Source: Phialophora verrucosa (taxonomy: Eukaryota > Ascomycota > Eurotiomycetes > Chaetothyriales > Herpotrichiellaceae). Taken from it: a DNA stretch of 64,000 nucleotides. The position numbers were made by a program, and so were the translations under genes. Positions 33,426 to 45,246 of this stretch are shown here, one piece after another. How positions within the stretch are numbered: the first letter of the stretch is position 1; each line of letters starts with the position of its first letter. The stretch covers positions 2,728,001-2,792,000 of the forward strand of contig MSED01000015.1 of NCBI GenBank assembly GCA_002099365.1, read 5' to 3'. Below the pieces are notes generated by a model. That model saw nothing but the letters and a program-made list of their open reading frames with translations. It was not told the DNA's origin and ran no database searches.

Positions 33426-34836
33426 ACGCACTATCAATACCCTGGGAGCTCCGTCCTAGTCTCTCTGGTGCCTTGAGATGATGGAGATAATGGATGACTG
33501 GTCACGCTACACCATCCTGGCGTGAGACGGAACGACCGGAGATGGAAGCAGAAGTCAAACTGTCCTCAAGAAGCAATGAGTGCAGGACAAGCGAAAATAC
33601 TGGAACTGGTCACTCACTCCAAAGTCATGGAAGGGCTTCTCCATTTCTATTTCCACTGGTAAATTACCTTGCTCTTTCTCCTTATGTATCTTTTCTTTTC
33701 GGGTTTGACTCTCCATGCCTCAGTTCGTTCGTCTTCACGTCGTCTACCCGAGCAAGTCTCTGCTTGATTATCGCATCTCTTATCAATTTCTCTCATCACC
33801 CAAGCCCTGGATAGTGCAAAGCATGTACGCCAAAAAGAGAGACAGGACCAAGGGCGAGCTTGCTCGCCTTGAGGTATGGAAACGACAGTTGGCGATCGAT
33901 ATCGGCGACTTCGGCTTGAAGACAAAGTTGTCATGTTTGGCGGTGAGCTCGCAGAGAGTCTCACTGACCCTGTCGCGGTTCCCCTGAATATCGAAGACGA
34001 TGAGGCGGAAGTGAGAGTCGAACAACCTGATCCAAGATATGACTCTGGGGACGCTGGAAAGTCATGAAACACGTAACCAAATGACAGCTCCGTAGATCCA
34101 ACCACGGCGGAAAACATCACCATCAAGGAACAGGTCGTGATTTATACTGATCAGCACCCCCTATTCGGCTCAACCGATCAATCACGGCACAGCTTCAAGC
34201 AGTGAGCTTTGCCCGAATTCTAAAGATCCGGATGACTGATCATCACGCAGAAACAGGCACTCGCCATGAAACGAGCACGCAACTTCCGCCTGCAGTTGTA
34301 AAGCACAATCGAGTCCGGCCCTCCGGGTTGTCAAGAAACCAGGGGCCCAGACAGGCTTTCTAGAATAAGAGTGGCAGAATCGAAATCACGCTCTGATCAC
34401 CCAGAGGCCTAAATCCAGTCCTCCATGATTGCACGGCCCGCGACGCAGAAGCCGTTGAAGAGAGCGATCACAGATAATGACGAAGAAAGCGAAGGCGACG
34501 TCAGAGAGGGACCACAGAAGAAAGAAAACGCATCCCTAGAGCGTACGGGTTTGACAACAACGAACTCGGGGTAGTAAAGCTCAAAGGCGGCCGCCAGGTT
34601 TTCGTGGTCTCTCGCGACCACTTGTTGCTGTATCTAATCGGACTCAGAAGTCCTTATTTGAGGCGGGAACCGCTTTTCAGGTGTGCCGAGCCTCTTCTAC
34701 ATCCCGACAATCGCTTACGTCTGACTAATGCATCCGATACTTGGTACTGCGGCTTGCAGACCTTAACGCGACCTTCGACAGTCTCACTTACGACCGAGCC
34801 TCTACCTCTGATCCCGTGCGTATACTAGTAGCAAAA
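33426..34836. other. Intergenic stretch with possible small frames
   Basis: No confident gene. A plus-strand frame at 33876-34067 (63 codons, ATG start) reads as plausible protein (FGGELAESL, NIEDDEAEVRVEQPDPRYD) and might be the last exon of a small gene, since a good donor-like GAGGTATGG directly precedes it. I could not build a complete model. The rest shows nothing. Confidence 0.25.
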
Positions 34837-35730
34837 ATGCCTGGAGCTCAATCATCCAATGCATTCATCGCCGAAACTCTTGCCCAATACACTCCCCGCG
34901 CCGCCACCTACGACACCTCAAACGGCGGATGGCACGCCGGACTAGGACGCGACTACGTCGCCTGGCTTCCGCCACCGAAAGGGGGTGCTGTTCTCGATCT
35001 GGCATGCGGAACGGGCCTTGTCGCCTTGCCGTACGCGGAGGCTATCGGTCCCAACGGGCTTGTCGTCGGAGTCGACGTCACTGAGGCGATGCTCAACGAG
35101 GCGAAACGGAAACCTCGTGCAGAGGGAAGTGGGGAGGTAGAATGGATTCTCGGCGACATCATGCACGTTTCGTCCCTCGACGCAGTGCAAGATGTGGTCA
35201 GATCGAGGGGTGGGTTCGATGTCATCTCATGCTGTTCGGCGCTCGTGTTGCTCGAGAATCCGGCCAGCGCAATCAAAGACTGGGTTGACTTGCTGAAGCC
35301 GGAGACGGGGAAATTGATCATCGATGTGCCTACCGAGGACCGTACGTTGCAATACCTGCTCAACTATCCGCTCCGGCGCGCGTTGGGAAAGGCCATGACG
35401 TACGACTTTGACTGGGTAAAAGACATCCATACCGTGGAGAAAATGTTCGAAGCCGCTGGTTTGGAGGTTGAAAAATCTTTCCGCACGAGAAGTTATACGC
35501 CAGAGACGTGGTACGGGGCTGACCAGGCTGCGGAAGTTCTTGAACGCAAGACAAGGGAAAGTGGCTTGTGGAAGGGGGTTATCGAGAACTGGAAGACCGA
35601 AGGCGGCGATGGCGGCGTTGAGAAAATCAAGGAAGTGTGGGCTCAGATCTGGAAGGAGAATCTCAATGAAGAGGGGAAATTGTGGGATGGACATGCACTC
35701 TATGTCACCATCGGAAGGAGGAGACAGTAG
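34837..35730 (+). CDS. SAM-dependent methyltransferase (class I)
   Basis: Single exon, 297 residues from the ATG at 34837. Motif I is AVLDLACGTGLVALPYAEAIG near residues 49-69, followed by an acidic residue in VGVDVTEAML and post-I GDIMHVSSL. A VISCCSALVLLENP segment corresponds to motif IV/V. This is the UbiE/Methyltransf_11-like fold used for small molecules. The C-terminal 100 residues (YTPETWYGADQAAEV) resemble those of fungal secondary-metabolite O-methyltransferase-like proteins. The substrate is unknown. The gene is convergent with the P450, only 76 bp apart, which hints at but does not prove a shared pathway. Confidence 0.85.
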   Translation: MPGAQSSNAFIAETLAQYTPRAATYDTSNGGWHAGLGRDYVAWLPPPKGGAVLDLACGTGLVALPYAEAIGPNGLVVGVDVTEAMLNEAKRKPRAEGSGEVEWILGDIMHVSSLDAVQDVVRSRGGFDVISCCSALVLLENPASAIKDWVDLLKPETGKLIIDVPTEDRTLQYLLNYPLRRALGKAMTYDFDWVKDIHTVEKMFEAAGLEVEKSFRTRSYTPETWYGADQAAEVLERKTRESGLWKGVIENWKTEGGDGGVEKIKEVWAQIWKENLNEEGKLWDGHALYVTIGRRRQ

Positions 35731-35806
35731 CCTCTTGCGGGCTCGACGTTATCTTCATTCCTGGGCATCCGCGGCCCTCCAATGTCACGACACTGACAAT
35801 CTTACT

Positions 35807-37652
35807 TCATCGCTTCACAAAGACCACACCGGCGTCCTCAGGCCGGCGCATTTTTGGCGTGATCACATTAAAGGAATCCTCCACCACCTCGAGGAGCGTC
35901 GAGCTTGCCTCCTCGTCCGTCTTGCCACCGAGCGCCAGCGGCTTCAGCCGGTAGTCCTTGAGCAGGGTCGAAATGACGGCGACGAACTCAACTTGGCTGA
36001 ACTTCTTGCCCGGGCAAACCCTGTATTCTTGTTAGGGGGTGGGGGCTTATGCCGCTCATGGAACGCACGACGGGATATTGATGAAAGAGCACAGCGGTCT
36101 ACAGAGGACTCACCTGGGCCCGACGCTCCATGGCGCGAACATTGCTCCCGGCGGCGGGGGAGAGATCGTCTCCTTGCCCGTCTTCGGGTCTACTTTGATC
36201 CATCGCTGCGGCTTCCATTCCAGGCCGTCTTCTCCCCACCATTGCGGGTCACAGTGGACGCCGTAGACGTTGAGCGAGACGTAGACCTCAGGAGGAATCA
36301 ACAGCTCCGTATCACCCACGCGTAAGGTCGTTGGCTGGCCGACACACCACCGCTCTGTGCTCGGAGTGGGACCCCACAGGCGCAGAGTTTCATACTGCAG
36401 TAAACGTATGAGCTTGTGGACACGGTCACATCGGCGGACGTACCATGAGAGCTAAACACCTCACGAGAGAGGGGAAGACATCCTCATAGGTCAGCTTTTC
36501 CATATCACGCCCTTTCAGTATTGCGTCTACCTCTTCGCCCGCCCAGTCCTGCACGTCGCGGTTGGTGGCAAGGAACGGGATCGCGTAGGTCAGGGCGTTT
36601 GCCGTTGTTTCGAAACCGGCCAGATTGAAGATGTACAGATCGCCCAGCAACTCGGCATCAGTCAGGTGCATTGGCTTCGCCGTGATCCCATGTGCGGTAT
36701 TCTTCTGGTCTCTCTTTGCTGCTTCATCAGCTTCAACTAGCGCACTGACAATATCGGCACTGTGGCTATTGCCGCCGCCCTGTGTGATGGCTCGGTTGTA
36801 CGCGATCAATTCCTTCATGTATTGTCTGAACTCGTTCCCCATGTCTCTCATTTGGCGGGACAGCGCCGGGAACGCCCATCGTAGCAGCGGCACATTCTCG
36901 AACAAGACTGCGAAAATGATGTTCTGAAGGAGGAACTTCAATGCCTCGGCCAGACTGGTGCTGTGCCCCTCAGGGACTTCGCGGAAGCCGCCGTCAAAGT
37001 CGTGCACGTGTCCAAATCCGGCGGCCGAAAGGACATGCATGGCGATCAAGACACAGTCGTTGCGCACGTCAAGCATGGTCCGGCGGCCGCCCCCTGGTCG
37101 CTCGGTCGCCACGCGAAGCATCTGCTTCGCCTGCCTCGACGACTCCTCCCAGACGAGTTTGTTATTCTGCTCCCGAAAGGCAGGGTTGACGATTCGGCGA
37201 TGACGTTGCCAATCCTCGCCATTGAGACTGAGCACGTTAGGCCCGAATCCGTCGAAGATGTCGTACAGATCCCCGGGCTTCAGCCACGTTTTGTAGTGCG
37301 ACTGCACCTCGACGGCGGCGACGGGATCATTGACGACGATTTCTGTCCGCTTTGGTGACACGATGGCAAACACGTTGCCGTACTTTTGATGGGGCCGATA
37401 GCGCTCATCCTGTGCCCAGGCAAAATCGCCAAATGTGAGGACGGTGCGCAGCCCGGGCACATGGCGGAATCGCCGGAGATACGGTAGGACTATTATCCAC
37501 AAAGCCTCTTGCGATGAAACAGGAGTCACGATGATGGGTATTCCAAGCTTCCTCGCTTGCAGGTAGTTCGCGATGAGCGCGTAAGTGCGGCCTACGGCGA
37601 GAGCGAGGAAGGGGATGAGGAGACACGACAGAAGCGTGCTGGTTGAAGGCAT
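35807..37652 (-). CDS. Cytochrome P450 monooxygenase
   Basis: Three exons, 37652-36444, 36394-36114 and 36020-35807, give 567 residues. An N-terminal membrane anchor covers residues 1-30. The I-helix motif is AGFETTANAL, the K-helix E-x-x-R is in YETLRLWGP (right after intron 1), the W-x-P-x-R-W block is WKPQRWIK, and the heme-binding loop is FAPWSVGPRVCPGKKF with the thiolate Cys near 499. The last intron falls inside that loop, between Arg and Val. It should be an ER-anchored class II P450 using a CPR partner. The substrate cannot be told from sequence; the clan resembles fungal secondary-metabolism or xenobiotic P450s. Confidence 0.92.
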
Positions 37653-38338
37653 TGTGCAGGAGAATCTCCGAAGACGATGACAGGAACATGGTGGAAGTGA
37701 TGAATTCTGGGAGTTGATGTAAGCTATCTGTCCCGCGATGCTTTGATGGACGCCTGATGTCTTGAACAACCGAGAGGCAGCTGCGTACCCGTATGTCGTA
37801 TTTCCAGACCGTTTAGCGTATTGATCCTCTCAGCACCTTGATTGGCGCCGTTTAGCACGGCTCTGCCCCACAACGTTCGCACGCTAAAGACTCAACACTA
37901 ACCTTATTTCTATTATATAATATGCGTGGAGTACAGAGTATAAATATGCTTCTTTTACAATTCTTCTCGACAACTGTCTTATAGTCTAGATTCGAGGCAA
38001 GACCTGTGCCGAGATCTCTATATGAATCTGAATGAGCTACTGAATGGCAAGGCTCTAGACCCTAGAGGAGGTATGCTTAAGCCGACGCCTAGATCTCATC
38101 TTCAGCGACACGATCCTTGATATAGATAAACTTGAGGCGGATTTCTGAGCCGCACAGCGATATTTCACTGCCTTGCTAGGCCGCAAAATGGTTTTACTGA
38201 GGCGTGTATTCTTGACATGGCCGCTAACCGACACTTTCTTCTAGACTCGAAGAAGGAGTAGTGTGCGACATTGACAAGGTAGTATGTTAGCGTTCCCTTC
38301 TCTTCTGGTATCCTTCATTGAACCAACCTTGTTGATCC
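37653..38338. other. AT-rich spacer upstream of the P450
   Basis: About 690 bp with an AT-rich core around 37900-37960 (TATTATATAATATG, TATAAATATG). It separates the P450 start from the ERG6-like fragment and looks like decayed repeat DNA, without legible ends or coding capacity. It also has to contain the P450 promoter. Confidence 0.4.
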
Positions 38339-38705
38339 AGATCGTACAACCTCGCAACTGATCTCTGCGAGTATGGGTGGGAAGACTCGTTCCACTTCTG
38401 TCGCTTCGCCAACCCAGAACCTTTCTCCCAACATTTAGCTTGTCATAAACACTACCTCCCGCATTTGATGAACCTAGATGAAGACCGACGTGTCCTTGAC
38501 GTGGGTGGTGGCACCGGGGGTCCCGTTCGTGAACGGTCAGGCTCATCGGCGTGGATGTCGTCAATCTGAACAATAACGACTACGAAATCAACCGCCCTTC
38601 GTATTACGCCGCGAGGCAAGGACTTTTGGGTAAGCTGTACCTCACAGAGGGTGACTTTGCTGTACTTGGGTGTAGGGACATGCTAATTAATAAGCCGAGA
38701 GAGTA
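38339..38705 (+). pseudogene. Sterol C-24 methyltransferase (ERG6-like) fragment
   Basis: From about 38339 the plus strand reads YNLATDLCEYGWEDSFHFCR and continues through HYLPHLMNLDEDRRVLDVGG to GGPVRE, which is the ERG6/SMT core including SAM motif I. After about 38535 the similarity continues one frame over as VNLNNNDYEINR, YYAARQGLLGKL and EGDF, so a small deletion and frameshift separate the blocks. Everything N-terminal of YNLAT and C-terminal of GDF is missing, and the second frame stops near 38705. A splice-like GATCCAG precedes the first block. It is a truncated, non-functional copy; the functional ERG6 must be elsewhere. Confidence 0.75.
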
Positions 38706-38981
38706 GGAGGTCGGTATCATTGATTTACGTGGATGCGCGGCACATAGAAACGAGTCGAGTTCGTCACTCTGTACTCCCACCTTCTGGTCACATCGCCCCA
38801 GGTGATGTTCCACTGCGGCTGATACTTGGATTGCGAATATTAGTAGTGTCAGGGAGGAAGGGAACGGAAAAATCTCGAGGCAGAAGAATGCGCCCATTTC
38901 TCCAGGTAATGCATTATTATGTCTTTTTACAATAAGTCTGGCCACATCGCTGTATGTAGTATGTACTTGGAGGTCTAGAGA

Positions 38982-39863
38982 CTATTTGGCCACGTCACAA
39001 TCCACCTGGAACGTGAGCGACGAGATTCCTCCAACCCCCGGTACCAATGACAGGGCGGCACTCACGCCATCCTTCAAGCCATCTGAGCATTGAAAGCCGG
39101 CCGGGGGCGGGATCGCAGTACATTGACTCTCGACGCTGACGGTCATGGACGCCTGTAGGGCCTTGTTCTTGTCTGTGACCTGCACTCCGACAAAAGAGAC
39201 TGGCGACGGGATCTTGTCCAAGGCCTTTTGCATCAATGCTTTCATGTAGTCTCTTTGGTTGTTGTCGTTGAAGCTTCCGTCCATAGAGATCGTGGTGTGG
39301 CAGTCTTCCGTAGAACATGCATCTGGAGCGATCGCTTGGAGTCCTTCGCGACACGCAGGATTGGAGGGTCCGAAGGACTGGGTGAGGGTGAGCTTGTTGG
39401 TGGGATCGCACGCAGAACCGCTTGTGCATGCCTGATCGACCACCTGGTTGATCCGGCTCTGCAGCGAGTCCCCGCCGAAGATGGAGACTGTCAACTTGCC
39501 GACCGAGACATGGGCCGTCGATTCGACAAATGGATTGGAAAAGGCGGCTTGGTTGAAGCAGATGGCGCCTTGACCGATCACGGGCGTGCACGCGACCGTC
39601 GACACCGATTCGAGAAAGTTTTGGCACGCGCTGTCGCCGTAAATGTTGCACTTGAAGCCCGGATCGACGCTGACCACGTTGACCGAGCTGAATTGGCCCT
39701 GTGCTTGACACTCGCTGCTGTCGGAAACACCCTTGCCGCTGGCATGGATGTTTTGGATGGCGGTGCCTCCGCCTCCTCCACAGGTGTCGTCGGTAAAGGT
39801 CTGGAGGGAGATGTCGCCGGCCACTGCCAGGCTGACGAAAGAGAGGCACAAGAAAGTCTTCAT
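38982..39863 (-). CDS. Secreted cysteine-rich protein
   Basis: Single exon, 293 residues from the ATG at 39863. A clear signal peptide, MKTFLCLSFVSLAVAG, would be cleaved before DISLQTF. The mature protein has about 14 cysteines, a Gly run (CGGGGGT) and a C-terminal block FQCSDGLKDGVSAALSLVPG. It contains no catalytic motif I recognise. Layout and size fit fungal secreted proteins of unknown function. An upstream open extension to 39998 lacks a signal-like N-terminus and is not used. Confidence 0.75.
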   Translation of the reverse strand: MKTFLCLSFVSLAVAGDISLQTFTDDTCGGGGGTAIQNIHASGKGVSDSSECQAQGQFSSVNVVSVDPGFKCNIYGDSACQNFLESVSTVACTPVIGQGAICFNQAAFSNPFVESTAHVSVGKLTVSIFGGDSLQSRINQVVDQACTSGSACDPTNKLTLTQSFGPSNPACREGLQAIAPDACSTEDCHTTISMDGSFNDNNQRDYMKALMQKALDKIPSPVSFVGVQVTDKNKALQASMTVSVESQCTAIPPPAGFQCSDGLKDGVSAALSLVPGVGGISSLTFQVDCDVAK

Positions 39864-41424
39864 GATCGGTGCAGCTGCTCCTGCTTTTGGGGCGACGCAA
39901 GGGAGGAACTCGCTGCCGTAGATGCTGCTAAGGTGGTGAGAAGGTAATGTGAGGTGAGGCTTGTACAGAGTAGAACAGCTCGGCCTGTGAGCCCGCACCC
40001 CGAGTGCTTGTACTTATACGCTGATGCGCCATAGCAGGGGAACAGGCCAGGATGTGTCCACCAGAGACAAGATTAGAGCCCCCAAGATCTTTTGGCTGAT
40101 GCGACCTCGAAGCGGAAAGTATTACACTCGACTCTTCGTCAGTGGCACCTCCACCAACTACCGGCCGCCAACAGAGGGACCGACGGAAGCGAAGTGAGAA
40201 TGGGGCTGTACTGCCGCCGACAGGATTATCAGACTGCGACACCGCTGAGTGTCTTTGAGAAAGTGGCGTACTGCGTAAGGGTAACTTAATCTTAAAAGAA
40301 CCCTGCCGGGTACCTGCTCCGGACGTGGACCTGTACCGGGAATACTCCGTACTGGCTGGCATTGTATAGCCGAATTGGGTCGAAGCAACACACGCCTACC
40401 AATGGCGCGCTCGGCCGAGTAGGTGCTTGTGGCGTCAGATTTTGGTACAAAACATAAAACACCACGACACCTCGATTCAATTTGTCGTCGGAGCCGCCCC
40501 CTGCTGGCCAAATGAGCCGCACAATGAGTTTGGGCTGCTATCCGACATCTCCCCACCGTCTATCCGGCTCCGACTCAGCTCAATGGTCTGTCCATGACTC
40601 GCGTGATATTCAGCGCAGCCTCAGCTTTGATAGTGTATACCCTAGTCCCGCAACCCATCTGAGACAATCTTATGCAGTTTTCCAGCGCTGCTCGCTTTGC
40701 TGGGTTGTTGACTGTGGGACTGTGCAAGCGCCTTTTGCAGGAGAGCACAAGGCAACTTGCCGCGAAGGCAACTTGCCGCTTTCTCTAGCCTACCTATCGA
40801 CCTAGATCAAGCCGACCAACTCCATTAATTACATTAGCATAGGGGGTATTTGCTGGCTTGCTGCTTTGACACTGGCAGATTTGGCTGAAACGAGTTTAGA
40901 CGCGCTCGAAGACGCTTGCACAGCCTAGAGGTTAACAACCAAGTAATACGAGGTACTATACAGCCGAGACCAGGGGAAAGAGTCTGGGCGGTTGTACCTT
41001 AACAGCAATAAGCACTAATTACCTACACAGTGATCAGCACTAAGGGAGCAATCCACTTTATCAAGCTTCATGATAAGCACTCTTGGATCTAGCAGGGATG
41101 TTAGTGATGGGCAAACACATGCGAACACCTGCATTTAGAAAATTAGTCATACTTGTGGTCGCCGGTATCCACTGAATCGACGCTTGGTAGGTATCGAGTC
41201 GGTAGGGTCGAGAGGATGACCAACCTAACACGTTAAATAGTGTAGCATTCAGGGGTGGGCACACCCGTTCAAGTGCATTCATATGCAGCAATATCCAGCC
41301 TCACATGCCCGACCTCGCTGCATCCCTTCAGCTGATCTTCTTCGATTTACCTCGATCACTCTTCCATTCATCTACCCAGGCCAGAAGCCGTCGAGCCCGG
41401 CTCAAACCTACTTGGACGTGAACA
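39864..41424. other. Intergenic spacer
   Basis: A 1.56-kb spacer between divergent genes. It includes somewhat AT-rich sequence around 40800-41060 and short frames without motifs. No RNA gene, repeat pair or supported CDS is seen. Confidence 0.45.
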
Positions 41425-42458
41425 ATGGACCCTCGCCAGTCTTCCTACGAGCCGTTTCGACACGCCCGAGACAACTACGACGGCGACAGACACATGGACG
41501 CTTCCACGGACGACGAGACCCTTCTGAAGCAGGAAGACTACGCGCGCCAGCAACAGGCTCTGGAGCAGCCACGCAGCCACGGCGGCCGTCTCAACAATGA
41601 TCGCGCCCCTTCTGCTCGCTTCCAAACTCCTCGCACCGTCCTCAGAGTCCTGTCGCTCCTCCTGGCCATCACCATCCTCGGTATCCAAGCCTACTCGATG
41701 TACATCTGGCTCAAGACGCGACATGAGTCGACCAGGAACCAGACGACGGGCTTCCAGACCAAGATCTGGGCAGTCATCGATACCTGGCCGACGTGGGTCA
41801 TGTTGGGTGTCGCCGTGGCCGCCGTTGTCGTCCATTTCATAGCATTCGGAAGTCTATGTGGTTGTGTATGTATCGCCGTCCTCGTCTCTGCAGTCCTTCC
41901 CCCTTCTTATCCCAAAAGAAGCGGAATCAAAACTGACCTTGTCATCTCTCCATCAGTGTCAGAGCGTGCGCAGAGGTGCGACTCACGTCTGGGCCGTCTA
42001 CCTGAGCTCCGGCTTGCTGCTTGCCGCGTGGATTGCTGCCGTGGTGTACTTCAAGGTCGTCGACAGCATGGGCGACAAGAAGAAGAACTGGGATCTTTGG
42101 TCGTGGAGCTGCCACAAGCGCTCTACCAAGGGTGGAGTGGTGGCCTGGAACGCCCTCTGCGTCGAGAACGTACGTCCAAACCCCCCGAATCCGATATCCC
42201 TACGACGGAAGTTGTCCTGGGGATAAGACGGAACCTTCTCGCTCTTTGTCTACGACACGTAGGGAATGTCTACTGACGCATCTCGATGCTTTCCAGAGCT
42301 ATACCTTTTATGCGGCAGTCGTCGTTGTGATCTTGGAGGCTGTCGGTCTCATTCTATTCGTCGCTTCGCAGTTCGGTGGAAACACGAAGATGTCGCGTGC
42401 CAACATGAAGATGCCCACGATGAAGATGCCAAAGTTCTCAGGATACAGGCGTTTCTGA
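41425..42458 (+). CDS. Four-helix membrane protein (MARVEL-like topology)
   Basis: Three exons, 41425-41865, 41957-42169 and 42297-42458, all joined at phase 0, give 271 residues. A hydrophilic N-terminus of 70 residues precedes four membrane segments: LRVLSLLLAITILGIQAYSM, VMLGVAVAAVVVHFIAFG, VYLSSGLLLAAWIAAVVYF and YAAVVVVILEAVGLILFVAS. Cysteines cluster at the second helix end (CGCCQ) and in the loop before helix 4. The C-terminus carries a small repeat, NMKMPTMKMPKF. The topology is that of MARVEL/SUR7-like fungal plasma-membrane proteins, but no diagnostic motif settles the family. Confidence 0.7.
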
Positions 42459-43111
42459 AGCAACGACGAGGCTGGTCAGGATCAAGGAAAGGGGGAAGTG
42501 GACGGGGGAAGAGCCATGCCAAAGGGCAAGCGAAACTGACTTTTGTCAGAAGCATGGCTCTGTAGACCCACCGCCACGGGGCCGCGAGAAAGCCGGGAAA
42601 GATGAGTCGCAAAGTGAAAAAACAAGCATGTACACGAGCTAGTATAATGTAGTTGTAAAGGGCAAGACCGGGTGAGTTCGAGATTCTACCCACAACTTGA
42701 ACTTCGACTTCTTTGCTATCGTTGTCAGCGGCAGAAACCCAGGCTTTAATACAATGAACTTACCCATCAGGAGCTTGTCTTTTTCCGCAAACTACATCCT
42801 CGACAAACCTTTCGGCTAGAGCTGTCGCAGACAGGCTTCGCCGGCAGTCAGAGATTAAGGTGTATTGCTTATCTATAGGCGCAAAGTGACTCGATTCCAA
42901 AGCTAAAGGAGTCGAAAAGGAGACGCATGCGGCCCGTGACCTTTCTCCATGTGACCCCCTCGTCTTGGCGTGTCTTATTCCTGGCATCCACTCTCTTCCC
43001 TTCTTGTCTTTAATGCCCTGGTAGGAGGTCTTGGTGCGATTCACTCGCCATCATCAACAGGAACCCTTCCGATGTTAGCGATCTCAAGTTGTACCACTGA
43101 CTTCTCATCTC
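42459..43111. other. Convergent intergenic spacer
   Basis: A 0.65-kb stretch between the 3' ends of the four-helix membrane protein and the small secreted protein. Nothing recognisable. Confidence 0.5.
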
Positions 43112-43583
43112 TTACGCAGTTGGATCAGTAGCACTGACGAAACAAATGGCACTGTCGACCGAGTCAACCCACGAAGCATCGAGGATGGCGGATTTTGCCC
43201 CCGATTTCATCGTCGTCGACCCGCAGGTTACCGAGCCACCGTTAGCTCCGCCGCGATGGCCGCAGGTAAAGTCGCAAGTGACGTATGGGGCATCGGATGT
43301 GGTCGAGATTGCTTGCACAGATTTGGGTCTTTGGGAGAGAACTGTCGATCAAGAGAGGTGAGCACTGCACAAGGATGGGCGATCGATTAGACAGACCTTT
43401 GAGCGCCTGGGGAGTCCTATCACCCTCTAAGTCGATGGTGACGGTTGTATCGACAATGGCGTCGCCATTCTCGGCGGATTGGCGGATGACGACCGTTCCA
43501 CCGAGAGCGCGAATCGCAAAGGGAGAACCACACACCAGTTGAGCGCCGACCGAAAGGAGAAAAGCTATGAACGTGGTCTTCAT
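43112..43583 (-). CDS. Small secreted protein
   Basis: Two exons, 43583-43424 and 43341-43112, separated by an 82-nt intron (GTGATA...GATCGACAG), give 129 residues. The signal peptide MKTTFIAFLLSVGAQLVCG is followed by FAIRALGGTVVIRQSAENG. Three or four cysteines remain in the mature part (VTCDFTCGHRGG, VTCGST, ICF). It has no known domain. The donor is atypical, so the junction is moderately sure; the reading is supported by the even coding character on both sides. Confidence 0.6.
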
Positions 43584-44718
43584 GCTGTCCTCACGGGCCA
43601 AGGCAGCCTGTTACCGACGGAGAAAGAGGACGAGGCAGTTCGGTTCGATGCTGCAAGACTGCGTACCATCCAGCCAGGAGTGGTGTTGTGGAGGAGATGC
43701 CTGCTTCTTCGACATGGCGCAAGAAAAGACATGATCGAAAGCAGATCTATATAATCGAAATCCTCAAGGCAACTTAATGAAGATAGCCGTCGGGCAATAC
43801 TTGACCAAACGCTGACTGCGATGCCAAGCGCCTCGTCCTGTGGCTGACTGAATCACTCAGCTCGCCTCGTATTTTATGCACTGTACTCCAGACGGCATGT
43901 CATCCGCCGCCGGCAGCCAGCTAGAACGGTTTCTCAAAGTCGTAGGTGTTGGAAAACAGACATACACCAGACCGACACAGGCATACTGCCGGCCTGTAGA
44001 AGAACAGGCTTCCAGTGCGTAAGCATTTTAATGAGCCAATGCGGAAACATGTACTTTAGCTAGTACCCTCGAGATATTGACCAGCCACAGGGAGCAATAT
44101 CTACTATAACTGAAATTCGATCGTCATGTGCTCCCCTTGTGATGAGCAAGGAATCTTCGAGACCACGTATGTTGAGTGAAGTTAGGTAAGATTGGATGCC
44201 TGCTGACACAGTAGTGAACGAGGCTGAGGTAAGGGCGGGGCAGGTCCTTCCGGGGTCCTATATCCAGACACAACGACGTCAAGAAAGGAGATGCGAGAAG
44301 GTTGGAATTTATCCCGCCGCTGACGCCAACGATCACGGCTATAGGAGATCCAACTACTGCGCCCGATCCTAGAGGTCAACCGGGCGTCGACGCCAGCCCA
44401 GCTTCCACTCGCGAACTCTGCCATCAGCAAGTCAATGGCGGTTCACGAGAAGTTTATCCGGACGACAAATATCAAAGCATACGCGGTGATTAGCCCTTCC
44501 CTAGACAGTGTTCGGAAGACAGGGAAAGGGCAGAGCGCGAAGGAGTCAGGTATCGAGAAGAACTCTGTAAAGTGGATCTTTGTGCGCGCGATCTGAACGG
44601 GATCAATGAGTGGGGCTTATATAGGAATGAAAAGATGCAAGAAATTGTCATTGTCAGAGAAAGAAATGCTGTTGAAGTCGATCTGGGATCTTGTAAGTGG
44701 AGATATGAGAGTGAGAGA

Positions 44719-44753
<35 letters not shown>

Positions 44754-45246
44754 AGCATTAAGATGAGACGAAGATCTACGGTAAGCTAAGTGACCCGCCT
44801 GGCAGTGTTAGGGCGGAGTATTGCTGTTGTCCAACTTGCGCGCGACTTTCAGTTATCCTATTGTCGAACCACGCGAACTTCTCTCCTCTCACCAGCCCAA
44901 AATGCTGCACTGTGCTCACTAGATCCTGCATCCTCTGAGCATCATTTGGGAAAATGGACTCGGGAGGTGATGCACCGAATCTTCAGGTCTTTTAGCCGGC
45001 TCACCGGCGAATAATGACGTCTTGACTCTTTCTTCTCACTCGCCAAGGAGATTTCCTGAGTACCTGGCGATCGCATGCATCATTCTTTTAACCGGCACCA
45101 TTTGCGGAGGACCAATTCCCCGGTTTTCGGCACATCTCCATCTGGATGCTTGATCCCACAATGGCTCGCCTCTACGAGTATAATATGAGCGAGGGAGAGC
45201 CTCATCGTGAGTCGCAGAAAATCAAGGGCAGACCAAGGCGGGTACG
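43584..45246. other. Intergenic spacer with GA-rich microsatellite
   Basis: A 1.66-kb spacer between divergent genes. Apart from the (GAGAGT)n tract at about 44708-44757, I see no gene. The last 250 bp before the GH43 start would hold its promoter, including a TATA-like GAGTATAATATG near 45177. Confidence 0.45.
44708..44757 (+). repeat. (GAGAGT)n microsatellite
   Basis: About fifty bases of GAGAGT units mixed with GA dinucleotides. Any frame across it gives an artificial Ser-Glu repeat. Confidence 0.9.

Noticed and set aside
34837..37652. Secondary-metabolite gene cluster
   Set aside because: Only two tailoring-type enzymes are present; no polyketide, peptide or terpene synthase or regulator is nearby, so a cluster call is not supported.
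39228..39947. 239-codon plus-strand frame
   Set aside because: Antisense to the secreted Cys-rich gene, which has a signal peptide and cysteine pattern.
42661..42690. tRNA B-box-like GTTCGAGATTC
   Set aside because: No matching A box, no T stem pairing and no cloverleaf around it.
44708..44757. Ser-Glu repeat peptide
   Set aside because: Direct translation of a GA-rich microsatellite; no gene context.
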